From contig CAJFRA010000001.1 of the NCBI GenBank assembly GCA_904419295.1, positions 121,768 to 185,767 of the forward strand: a stretch of DNA of 64,000 nt, in the 5' to 3' direction. The translations under genes and the position numbers were made by a program. Source of the stretch: Candidatus Pseudobutyricicoccus lothianensis. GTDB taxonomy: Bacteria; Bacillota; Clostridia; Oscillospirales; Butyricicoccaceae. The notes beneath the pieces were generated by a model. It had not been told where the DNA came from. It made no database searches and saw only the letters and a program-made list of their open reading frames with translations. The stretch's first letter is position 1. Each line of letters opens with the position of its first letter. Below, piece by piece: positions 56,391 through 64,000 of this stretch.

Positions 56391-56966
56391 ATGTGTTTCC
56401 CACTTCCCCTGCCTCCGGCTGAACTGGCACACTGCCGCCGTACTGCGGCACTGTCTCAGTTGCTGGCAGAGCTGGCTGATTGCTCAGAACCCGAGGTCAG
56501 GACGATTACCCAGTCGGCGCTTGTCCATGACATTGGCAAGGCAGCAATTCCGCCCTCAATCCTGTATAAGCCCGGCCCGCTGTCTTCGGACGAGCGGACA
56601 ATTATCCAGACTCACACCGCCATCGGCGCCCAGGCTCTTGCCCGAACCCACGGCACCATGCGCACTGCCGCCGTTGTGGCTCTGCAGCACCATGAGCGGT
56701 TGGACGGCAGCGGTTACTTGGGCCTGCGGAGCAGTGAGATTCACCCCCATGCCAAGCTAATTGCAGTTGCCGATGTCTTCGATGCCCTTATTTCCCCCCG
56801 TGCTTACAAGCAACCCTGGGGTATCTCCCACATACGCACCTATTTGATCGAACAGGCCGATGTGGAACTGGACGGTGACATTGTCAGACTTCTGCTGGAC
56901 CATATGGAACAGGTGCTGGCACTTTATCCGGGCGCAATACGCATTAACAGGGCAATACATATTTAA
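56391..56966 (+). CDS. HD-GYP-like phosphodiesterase domain protein
   Basis: LVHDIGKAAIPPSIL, QTHTAIGAQAL, HHERLDGSGYLG, DVFDALISPRAYK. Confidence 0.88.
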   Translation: MCFPLPLPPAELAHCRRTAALSQLLAELADCSEPEVRTITQSALVHDIGKAAIPPSILYKPGPLSSDERTIIQTHTAIGAQALARTHGTMRTAAVVALQHHERLDGSGYLGLRSSEIHPHAKLIAVADVFDALISPRAYKQPWGISHIRTYLIEQADVELDGDIVRLLLDHMEQVLALYPGAIRINRAIHI

Positions 56967-57004
56967 GGAAATTATACGCATAGAGGAAGGAGGGACCTCC
57001 ATCA

Positions 57005-57547
57005 ATGCTTTTACAGGAGGAGCAGTACATCATTCATTGGCTGACGGAGTATGGGGCGTTGACCAAGACACAGATCGTCAAGCTCCTGAAGGACAAGCCT
57101 CCCCAGACAGCGGAGAAGATCATCCGAGGTCTAAAGCGGAATGTCATGCTCCACGAGATCTCAGGAGGCTACTATCTGGGAGTGGACCCCATGTGCCAGC
57201 CGGACCAGCGTATGATCCTCGCGGTATGGGTACTTCTGCAGTTTATCGACAAGGTGGATCCCATGGCGCACTACCCCGCCACCTATCCGTCTCAGATTTT
57301 CTTCCTCAAGGAGGATATGGGCTACGAAATTGTTGTCCTCTATGAGGGAGAGCAGCACCTGACTCGTCTGCTTCAACCCCAGGAGGACCTGCGGTATATC
57401 TTTGTTCTGCCCCACATCCGGATGGCGCAGGAACTGGTGCTACCCTCGGTGCCGTGCCTGTTCGCAACCGTGGACTACAATGGGCAGGAGGTGCCCGAAG
57501 TGCGGTTCTTCACTGAGGAAAGGGGGAATCGAAGTGCCGCAGTCTGA
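57005..57547 (+). CDS. DUF5697-like ICE protein (family name from memory)
   Basis: Winged-helix-like N-terminus EEQYIIHWLTEYGALTKTQIVKLLKDKPPQTAEKIIRGLKRN. Confidence 0.55.
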   Translation: MLLQEEQYIIHWLTEYGALTKTQIVKLLKDKPPQTAEKIIRGLKRNVMLHEISGGYYLGVDPMCQPDQRMILAVWVLLQFIDKVDPMAHYPATYPSQIFFLKEDMGYEIVVLYEGEQHLTRLLQPQEDLRYIFVLPHIRMAQELVLPSVPCLFATVDYNGQEVPEVRFFTEERGNRSAAV

Positions 57548-58236
57548 TTTCACCCGGGCCCTGGATGGGGTCGAGCGCCGGCTGGAGCGCGCGGCGGGCG
57601 CGCTGGCCCGCACTCGACGCTTGCTGGAGCAGGGCGACATGGCGGGGACATTTGGCTCTGCCTTTGCCTTTTCGGCAGAGGCGGAGAAACTGACCCTGCT
57701 GGCCAGGACGCTTCCGGCATATACGGGACATCCCAAAGCGGCGGAGCTCACCGAGCGCATGCTGCAGGAGACCATCCCGGTGGAGATGGGTTATACCGGG
57801 CGCGGCTGGTTCCGGCTGCAATTTCCGGCGCTACTGCCCAAAAAGGAGTCTGGATCTCCCGTCTACATCCAGCAATATCTCTATCCCGCCATGCGTCGGT
57901 ACTTCGAGGGGAAACCGCCGGCGCTGTACCAGCGATGCGTACTGGCCTACCGGCATGTGTACTGCCGTGACCGGCCGGAGCGCGCCTATCGTGACCACGA
58001 CAACATTGAGGTCCAACATTGAGGTCAATATGGTGACCGACATCATCACGCTGTACCTGCTGCCGGACGATGCACCGGCACACTGTTCCCACTACTACTG
58101 TAGCGCTGCAGGGACAGAGGACCGAACCGAGGTCTATGTGATCCCCACAAGCCGGTTCCCCATGTGGTTAGAGGCGGAGCAGGCAGATGATTTGGAGGAG
58201 GATACGCTGTATGAAACGAGCAAAATATGGCGCTAA
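57534..58236 (+). pseudogene. DUF6100-like ICE protein split by a 13-bp tandem duplication
   Basis: ORF ending DHDNIEVQH* (58022) and ORF starting ...NIEVNMVTDIITLYLLPDDAP (to 58236) join in frame if one copy of CAACATTGAGGTC is removed. Confidence 0.75.
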
Positions 58237-58401
58237 AAAAATACGGGATTTAAAGCCCGATTTCGCGCCTCATTTCCACGTAAATCCGAAGCGTCGGAAA
58301 ATCCCTGCAAAATCAGGCGTTCCCCGCCGTGACCGGGATCAGTTTTACGGCAAAGAGAGGAACAGCCATGCCTTAAAAGCAGAAGATCCCGGGCAGTCCG
58401 A

Positions 58402-59541
58402 ATGATTACGCTGCGGCCGGGCAGTCACGCATACCGCCTGCTGCTGGTACTGGCTGTTTCAGGCGAATACCCCATGCACTCCCTGCATCTGCTGGGCAGC
58501 AGCCGGGCGCTGGAGGATACGGTCCGGCGTCTGGAGAATGTGCAGCAGTTTCGTTCTCCCTCCGGGGCAGACCTTGGCACCTGTAAAATGCTTACCACGA
58601 GCGGAAGAGGTGACCAGCGGACCATCCGTCTGTATAAGGGGGCGCTCCCTCTCCTGCAGTCCATCCACCCGGCAGCCCTCACACACTATATGCTCCTCAC
58701 TGGTGGACATCGCTTTTCCGGAAGCGCGGGACACGTGGAGCGTAACCACCGTGTGGCAGAGTCGGTTGCGGTATGTCTGGCGGCCGGCGTGGAGATGCGC
58801 ACCTTCCTACTGCCTTCACTCCAGAAGCGGGCAATCCGACAGGTCGTACCCGAGTATGCCTGCTTTTACCCGGCCAGATCCGTCAAGCAGCTGGACCGCA
58901 CGGAGATGAGCAAGACTATCTTCACGCGGGTCACGGGTGCGCTCTTCACACCCGGCTATTGCTACGCCGTCTACAACACGAGAAATGCAGTTATGCGGTG
59001 GAGTGGAATGGGAGAGTTCAAAACCGCCCGACACCTGGAGGAGTTGTCCCGCATGAATGCGGGGCCTGCCCGGGCAGGCCATGCCATCCTGCTCGGGAAG
59101 CGTATGGAACTGGCCCTGCAGACCCTACTGGAGTCCGACAGAAGCAAAAGCATGGAGCTGCGTTTTGACCGCATTTACCCCCATGTGCATTTCATCCCTA
59201 TGACCGAACACGGCATTCGGCTCTTGAGAATCCTGACACTCCTAGACTGGAATGAACGAGTACTGTCCGCGGTATTCCCGGAGGAGATGCGGGCCGTGCG
59301 GCCGGGCGTGATGGAATATGACGCCCAAAACGGGGATACCCTCATCCTCTCCCATCTGGACGGCGACATCGCTAGGCTGGTGCGGGTGCGCCAGGCGCTG
59401 GAGCACAGTGACACGCCATATGAGATTCTGTGTTTCCCTTGGCAGAGTCAATTTGTGAATGGATATATGGGCGGCCGAGCGCAACTGCGTGAGGTTCCCA
59501 TGTCCGATTTGGAGTCTGCGCTGGGTCTCGGGCAGCCGTAG
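58402..59541 (+). CDS. Hypothetical ICE protein, possibly DNA-binding
   Basis: MITLRPGSHAYRLLLVLAVSGEYPMHSLHLLGSSRALEDTVRRLENVQQF winged-helix-like start. Confidence 0.6.
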   Translation: MITLRPGSHAYRLLLVLAVSGEYPMHSLHLLGSSRALEDTVRRLENVQQFRSPSGADLGTCKMLTTSGRGDQRTIRLYKGALPLLQSIHPAALTHYMLLTGGHRFSGSAGHVERNHRVAESVAVCLAAGVEMRTFLLPSLQKRAIRQVVPEYACFYPARSVKQLDRTEMSKTIFTRVTGALFTPGYCYAVYNTRNAVMRWSGMGEFKTARHLEELSRMNAGPARAGHAILLGKRMELALQTLLESDRSKSMELRFDRIYPHVHFIPMTEHGIRLLRILTLLDWNERVLSAVFPEEMRAVRPGVMEYDAQNGDTLILSHLDGDIARLVRVRQALEHSDTPYEILCFPWQSQFVNGYMGGRAQLREVPMSDLESALGLGQP

Positions 59542-59569
59542 GAGAATGATCTACGAAGGAGATGATGCG

Positions 59570-61540
59570 ATGCAATCCAAAAATGTCCGCATCGCCGGGA
59601 TCATACTGGCTATCCTGCTCGGTGCGGCGGCGCTGTTCTATCTGGGCGGTCTGGTCAGTCAGGCATATCTCGGCTACCAACAGTGGCAGGCGGACGGCGG
59701 ACTCGCCGGCGATGCCATCATGGCGCCTGTCCTTTTCTCGCCCTTGGAGTGCTGGCGCAGCGCCCTGACTGCAAATGGCCTGATATGCACACTTCTTTTA
59801 GCGCTGCTGGCCGGCGGCCTGTATCTCTTTCTCCGGCTCCAAGACCGTTTCAGGAGCAAGGACTATGACCCCCGCAACTTTACCCGCAGCAAGCGGGGCA
59901 CCTATGGCACATCTGGCTGGATGGTTGAGAAGGAGATGCGCTCCGTCCTGGAGGTGGCTAGTGTTGCGAAGGCCCGGGGGATCATCCTCGGAAAAACCGA
60001 GCAGGGGTCTGTCATCTGCCTGCCGGAGGACACACGGCTCAACAAGCACATCGCCGTATTCGGAGCCAGCGGAACCAAAAAGTCCAGAGGTGTGATACGC
60101 CCGGCGATCTTCCAGAGTATCCGGCGCGGCGAGTCGGTGATTGTGTCAGATCCAAAGTCGGAAATGTACGCCGACACAGCAGAACTGTTCCGAAAGCGCG
60201 GCTACACTGTCCGGGTCTACAACCTGCTGCAGCCGGAGTTCAGTGACTCCTGGAACTGTATGTTCGACTTAGGTGGCGACACCCTGATGGCACAGGTGCT
60301 CACCGATGTGATCATCTCCAACACCAAGGGCGATGGAAAGGGTGACCATTTCTGGGATAACGGTGAGGCAAATCTGCTCAAGAGCCTGATCCTCTATGTG
60401 GATCTAGACACCACCCGCACGGCAGAGGAGCGCAACCTGGCTGCCGTCTACCAGATGCTCACCCAGCACACCGAAAAGCAGTTGACCATGCTCTTCGACC
60501 GCCTGCCGCTGGACCACCCCGCCAGGGCACCGTACAACCTGTTCAGCCAAGGTAGCGACACCGTGCGGACGGGTGTTGTGTTGGGGCTTGGTACCCGGCT
60601 TCAGGTCCTTCAAGCTGAGTCAGTGCGCCGGATTACCCGCCGGTCGGACATCGACCTGGCGGAACCGGGCAAGAGCAAGTGCGCATACTTCGTCATCCTG
60701 GACGACCAGAATTCCTCCCTGGAGTTCCTGTCGTCCCTTTTCTTTGCGTTCCTGTTCATCCGGCTCGTCCGCTACGCAGACAGCACACCGGAGCAGCGAT
60801 GCAAGGTGCCCGTCAACATTATTCTGGATGAGATGAACAACATCGGCGTCATTCCTGACTTCGGGCGCCGTCTGAGTACGGTCCGATCCAGAGCCATGCA
60901 GATTATTATGGTCTGCCAGAGCCTTCCGCAGTTGCAGAACCGGTACCCCAATAACCTCTGGGCGGAGTTGTTGGGCAATGCGGACACCCAGATTATGCTG
61001 GGTGCCACAGACGATGTGTCGGCGGAGTACTTCAGCGCCCGCAGCGGCGATATGACGGTGGAGGTCAACTCCACCATGACCACTCGTCAAAGTCTCGCAC
61101 TGGCCCAGGTCATTCCCCAGTACCGATATACCGAGGGTATTGGCCGGCGCCGCGTGATGACGCCGGATGAGGTGCTTCGGATGCCCAATGACGAACTGCT
61201 CATCATCATCCGCGGCCAGAAGATCCTCAAGGCAAAGAAATTTGATTTCACAGAGCATCCGTACGCAAAGGAGTGCGTGAGGTGTCAGATTCAGGAGTAT
61301 AAGTCACAGTCTGTACAGGCGGCTACCCAGCCTGAACCAGCCAAGGCGCAGGTCCCGGTGCAGCCGGAGCATCCGGTCTCAACTGAGGCACCCACACCCA
61401 ATCCGAAACAGAAAGTGGCCGGCCTAAAGCCAGAGACAAAAGCCGCGCCGTCGGCCGGCCCACCGTCAGAATTACCAGCCAAGCCTGCCCGGCGGCCAAA
61501 GACCCTTTATGAAAGCAGCCGTCCACCGGCTGATTTTTGA
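59570..61540 (+). CDS. VirD4/TraG-like type IV coupling protein
   Basis: N-terminal TMs, HIAVFGASGTKKSRGVIRPAI, VIVSDPKSEMYADTAELFRKRGY, NIILDEMNNIGVIPDF. Confidence 0.93.
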   Translation: MQSKNVRIAGIILAILLGAAALFYLGGLVSQAYLGYQQWQADGGLAGDAIMAPVLFSPLECWRSALTANGLICTLLLALLAGGLYLFLRLQDRFRSKDYDPRNFTRSKRGTYGTSGWMVEKEMRSVLEVASVAKARGIILGKTEQGSVICLPEDTRLNKHIAVFGASGTKKSRGVIRPAIFQSIRRGESVIVSDPKSEMYADTAELFRKRGYTVRVYNLLQPEFSDSWNCMFDLGGDTLMAQVLTDVIISNTKGDGKGDHFWDNGEANLLKSLILYVDLDTTRTAEERNLAAVYQMLTQHTEKQLTMLFDRLPLDHPARAPYNLFSQGSDTVRTGVVLGLGTRLQVLQAESVRRITRRSDIDLAEPGKSKCAYFVILDDQNSSLEFLSSLFFAFLFIRLVRYADSTPEQRCKVPVNIILDEMNNIGVIPDFGRRLSTVRSRAMQIIMVCQSLPQLQNRYPNNLWAELLGNADTQIMLGATDDVSAEYFSARSGDMTVEVNSTMTTRQSLALAQVIPQYRYTEGIGRRRVMTPDEVLRMPNDELLIIIRGQKILKAKKFDFTEHPYAKECVRCQIQEYKSQSVQAATQPEPAKAQVPVQPEHPVSTEAPTPNPKQKVAGLKPETKAAPSAGPPSELPAKPARRPKTLYESSRPPADF

Positions 61541-61585
61541 TAGGTAGTATATCAATCAACAATAGGTGAAGGAGGAAACCATAAC

Positions 61586-63103
61586 ATGGCAAGAACCAAG
61601 AAAGAGCTTCAGGACCAGATTCCCGAGGAAGCCCAAATTGTTGCTGATGCCAGCCTGACTGAGTCGGAGCAGTTGCCCCAGACTGACTTGGAACAACCGG
61701 CATCTGCCCTGGCCGACCTGGAACTGGCAGCGACCAATACGCTGGACCCGGACGCACCCCAGACTGACTTGGAACTGAGTGAAGAAACTGATGATGATCA
61801 GGCCGCAATGTCCCAGACTGACTTCAATCCGGATGAGGAAACTGAGGACCAGATCCCAGCGCCCCAGACTGACTCCAATCCAGATGAGGCAACTGAAGAC
61901 CAGATTCCAGTACCCCAGACGGAGCATGAAACTGGTCAGGATACGGATGAGGGACCTGGCCAGTACGGGCAGCCGGACCTGGCTGCAGCGCCGGGACCGG
62001 ACTCGATGCCACAGGCAGAGCCTGTGCTGGAGCAGTCCCCTGATGATGATAACAGTACGGCCGAACCGCCGAAGCGCCGCCGGCGGACGACCCGAAAAAA
62101 ATCAAGCGAAACAGAGCTGCCAGCCGAAACAGAAACGCAACCGACCGCCGAGGAGGCGCAGGATAACAGCGGGCAGCCCCAGAAACTCCGGATGCCCGGC
62201 CGACGCCGCCAGCGGGTCGTTTCCATTGACGCCGAGCGCACGGTGGAGACGGATACGGATCGACTGCGCAACGACCTGTTGGATCTGGTGGAGTCGTTCA
62301 AGAGCAAGCGCATCCTCACCGGCACGATCCAGGGTGTGGAGCGGCTGGCCGACAACCCGGAGATGTCCTATGCGGTCATCTACCACGGCGACTTTAAGGT
62401 CATCATTCCGGTACTGGAGGCCATTGAGGAGCCGGAGGACTACCGGGACCAGTCCAGAGGCGATGTGCTCCACTACCTGCTCAACAAGCGGCTGGGCGCG
62501 GAGGTGGACTACATCGTCAAGGGCATCGACCAGGAGAACAATGTGGTGGCTGCCAGCCGCCTGGAGGCCATGGCGCTCAAGCGTAGGGAGTACTACTTCC
62601 GCACCGATCGGGACGGCAACTATCAGATCTACGAGGGGATCCGCGCCGAGGCGCGGGTCATCTCCGTCATCCGTGCAGGCATCTTTGTGGACCTGTTCGG
62701 AGCGGAGACTTACATCCCGCTGCGGGAACTCTCCTACCAGCGTTGGGTGGACGCCGCACAGCACTACCAGCCCGGCCAGCGCGTTCTGGTCAAGGTCCTG
62801 GGGGTGGATCGCAGCGACCGCAATCATCCCAGGGTCACCGCCTCGGTCAAGCAGGCGATGGAGAACCCCTATGAGAAGGCGTTAAAGAAGTATGTGGTAG
62901 GCAACCGGTATGTGGGCACCGTCAGTATGGTGGACCTCAACGGCGTATTCGTCTCCCTGGACGGCGGTATCGACTGTCTGTGTACTTATCCCAAGCGTGG
63001 CCGTCCGCCCCGGGGCGCCAGGGCCACCGTGCGGATCCTCGGCATCAACCATGAGAGCAACCGCATCTGGGGCGTCATCACACATATGTCGACAGCGCGC
63101 TGA
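61586..63103 (+). CDS. S1 RNA-binding domain protein with acidic repetitive N-terminus
   Basis: GIRAEARVISVIRAGIFVDLFGAETYIPLRELSY...YQPGQRVLVKVLGVDR and VGNRYVGTVSMVDLNGVFVSL S1-like domains; PQTDxxPDExTEDQIP repeats. Confidence 0.8.
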   Translation: MARTKKELQDQIPEEAQIVADASLTESEQLPQTDLEQPASALADLELAATNTLDPDAPQTDLELSEETDDDQAAMSQTDFNPDEETEDQIPAPQTDSNPDEATEDQIPVPQTEHETGQDTDEGPGQYGQPDLAAAPGPDSMPQAEPVLEQSPDDDNSTAEPPKRRRRTTRKKSSETELPAETETQPTAEEAQDNSGQPQKLRMPGRRRQRVVSIDAERTVETDTDRLRNDLLDLVESFKSKRILTGTIQGVERLADNPEMSYAVIYHGDFKVIIPVLEAIEEPEDYRDQSRGDVLHYLLNKRLGAEVDYIVKGIDQENNVVAASRLEAMALKRREYYFRTDRDGNYQIYEGIRAEARVISVIRAGIFVDLFGAETYIPLRELSYQRWVDAAQHYQPGQRVLVKVLGVDRSDRNHPRVTASVKQAMENPYEKALKKYVVGNRYVGTVSMVDLNGVFVSLDGGIDCLCTYPKRGRPPRGARATVRILGINHESNRIWGVITHMSTAR

Positions 63104-63118
63104 CGGGAGGTACCGGCC

Positions 63119-63664
63119 ATGAAAATTCAGAAACGAGCCCGACTCACGATCCTGCTGTCCCTCTGCCTGACCCTGTGCCTGTGTACCACAGCGTTTGCGG
63201 ACACGGATGGCACCGAGCCGCAGATCACCCAGCAGCCGGACCAACTGGTACTGCAGCTGGGCACCCGCTGGGCGGGTGTGGAGTTTGAACTGCGCACGGA
63301 CGCAGGCATCTTCCCCGCGCCCATCGTCGTGGATGAAAACGGCGTACTGACCATGGACCTGGGCGGCAGCACCACCTACACCCTCAGCTGCATCAATTCC
63401 GCCGTTCCCATCCCCGACCCAGTCCAGGACACATCTCCCGCCCCACAACAGTCCGCGGAAGAAAACCAGCCGCCGGCCTCAGACCCGGTCCAGCAGACGG
63501 ACCCGGCAGGAGAACCGGCCGCCGGGATCCCCATCGGGACCCTGGTCCTGTTCCTCCTCGGCTTGGCCTGCGCCGCAGGCGGCCTGATTGCGCTCTATCT
63601 GTCCAAGCGCCGCCGTCAGCCTGTCTACGATGACTGGGAAGACGAGGATGAAGAGGACTATTGA
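63119..63664 (+). CDS. Secreted single-TM hypothetical ICE protein
   Basis: Signal peptide, Pro/Gln-rich linker, C-terminal TM and acidic tail. Confidence 0.7.
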   Translation: MKIQKRARLTILLSLCLTLCLCTTAFADTDGTEPQITQQPDQLVLQLGTRWAGVEFELRTDAGIFPAPIVVDENGVLTMDLGGSTTYTLSCINSAVPIPDPVQDTSPAPQQSAEENQPPASDPVQQTDPAGEPAAGIPIGTLVLFLLGLACAAGGLIALYLSKRRRQPVYDDWEDEDEEDY

Positions 63665-63728
63665 CCCCATGAAATTGCCCCCAGACTGAGATGAATGCTC
63701 CCAGACTGAGATGGACTAAAAAGTGGCT

Positions 63729-63756
63729 AAAACCATTGAAAAATCAAGGTTTTTTG
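63729..63756 (+). terminator. Terminator-like hairpin at the end of the conjugation operon
   Basis: AAAACC(a)TTGA-AAAA-TCAAGGTTTTTT. Confidence 0.7.
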
Positions 63757-63785
63757 TTGACTTCTCGGGCAATTTCTGGTATAAT
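63757..63785 (+). promoter_or_regulatory. Strong promoter with extended -10
   Basis: TTGACT-N17-TATAAT preceded by TGG (TGnTATAAT). Confidence 0.85.
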
Positions 63786-63791
63786 TTCAAC

Positions 63792-64000
63792 ATAGCAAGA
63801 TGCTGCGTTCAGGCTCTCGATACGCCGGGGCGCCCGGGCGTCAGACCCGCCGGAACAGCGCGGGGAATCGTGACGGAGCTGCTGTCCCGTAGTTCCACAA
63901 GGCGCAGGTCTTGTCTGAAAAGAATGTGGCCGGAAGGCCGCTGAAATACAGTGCAGAGTCAATGGCTGGATGCGACACCACTATTCCAGCGCTTGGCTCT
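63792..64000 (+). ncRNA. Candidate structured non-coding RNA, truncated by window end
   Basis: Strong promoter, no credible RBS/ORF, several hairpins (ACGCCGGGGCGCCCGGGCGT; GTGGCC-GGAA-GGCCGC; GCTGGA...TCCAGC). Confidence 0.5.

Larger units (their letters stand above)
37629..64000 (+). mobile_element. Integrative conjugative element (left part; right end outside window)
   Basis: Begins where spoIVB homology ends; contains VirB2-, VirB6-, PrgI-, VirB4- and VirD4-like genes plus typical ICE hypothetical genes; no relaxase or integrase visible. Confidence 0.85.

Noticed and set aside
58187-58405. Small basic ORF (MIWRRIRCMKRAKYGAKK...)
   Set aside because: Overlaps the DUF6100-like 3' end; no support for coding
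60040-60100. Unusual Walker A in the coupling protein (GASGTKKSRG)
   Set aside because: Gram-positive ICE VirD4 proteins commonly have non-Gly residues here (GSxKSR-type), so not clearly novel
1-64000. tRNA, rRNA or canonical CRISPR loci
   Set aside because: None recognised by eye on either strand

Overview
64-kb window from a GC-rich, Gram-positive-like gut Firmicute (Oscillospiraceae-like by gene content; taxonomy is inference). About 1-36.5 kb is ordinary chromosome: glyA, two CPBP proteases, thyX-tmk, mltG, a U32 peptidase, alaS, comEC, holA, rnmV-like, an iron-uptake locus (DtxR-like regulator, feoA-feoA-feoB, Cys-rich FeoB partner, flavodoxin, DUF3793), NlpC/P60, ireB, pheST with a T-box leader, acpS-recQ, and a GntR-ABC module. 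Two clusters of a ~99-bp GC-rich tandem repeat flank pheST in inverted orientation. At ~37.63 kb a spoIVB gene stops exactly before its catalytic GMSGSP motif. From there to the end of the window runs the left part of an integrative conjugative element (T4SS genes: VirB2-, VirB6-, PrgI-, VirB4- and VirD4-like; no relaxase or integrase seen, so the right end lies outside). Inside the T4SS operon is a surface module: a sortase, an SLH-transglutaminase protein, and a 1883-aa thioester-domain adhesin with about 14 CnaB-like repeats that ends in LPRTGY with no membrane tail. The element also carries an HD-GYP protein, an S1-like RNA-binding protein, a 13-bp duplication frameshift, a 57-bp tandem duplication, and a strong promoter reading into an apparently non-coding structured RNA at the right edge. 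All calls come from reading the sequence and the supplied ORF track; no database searches were run.
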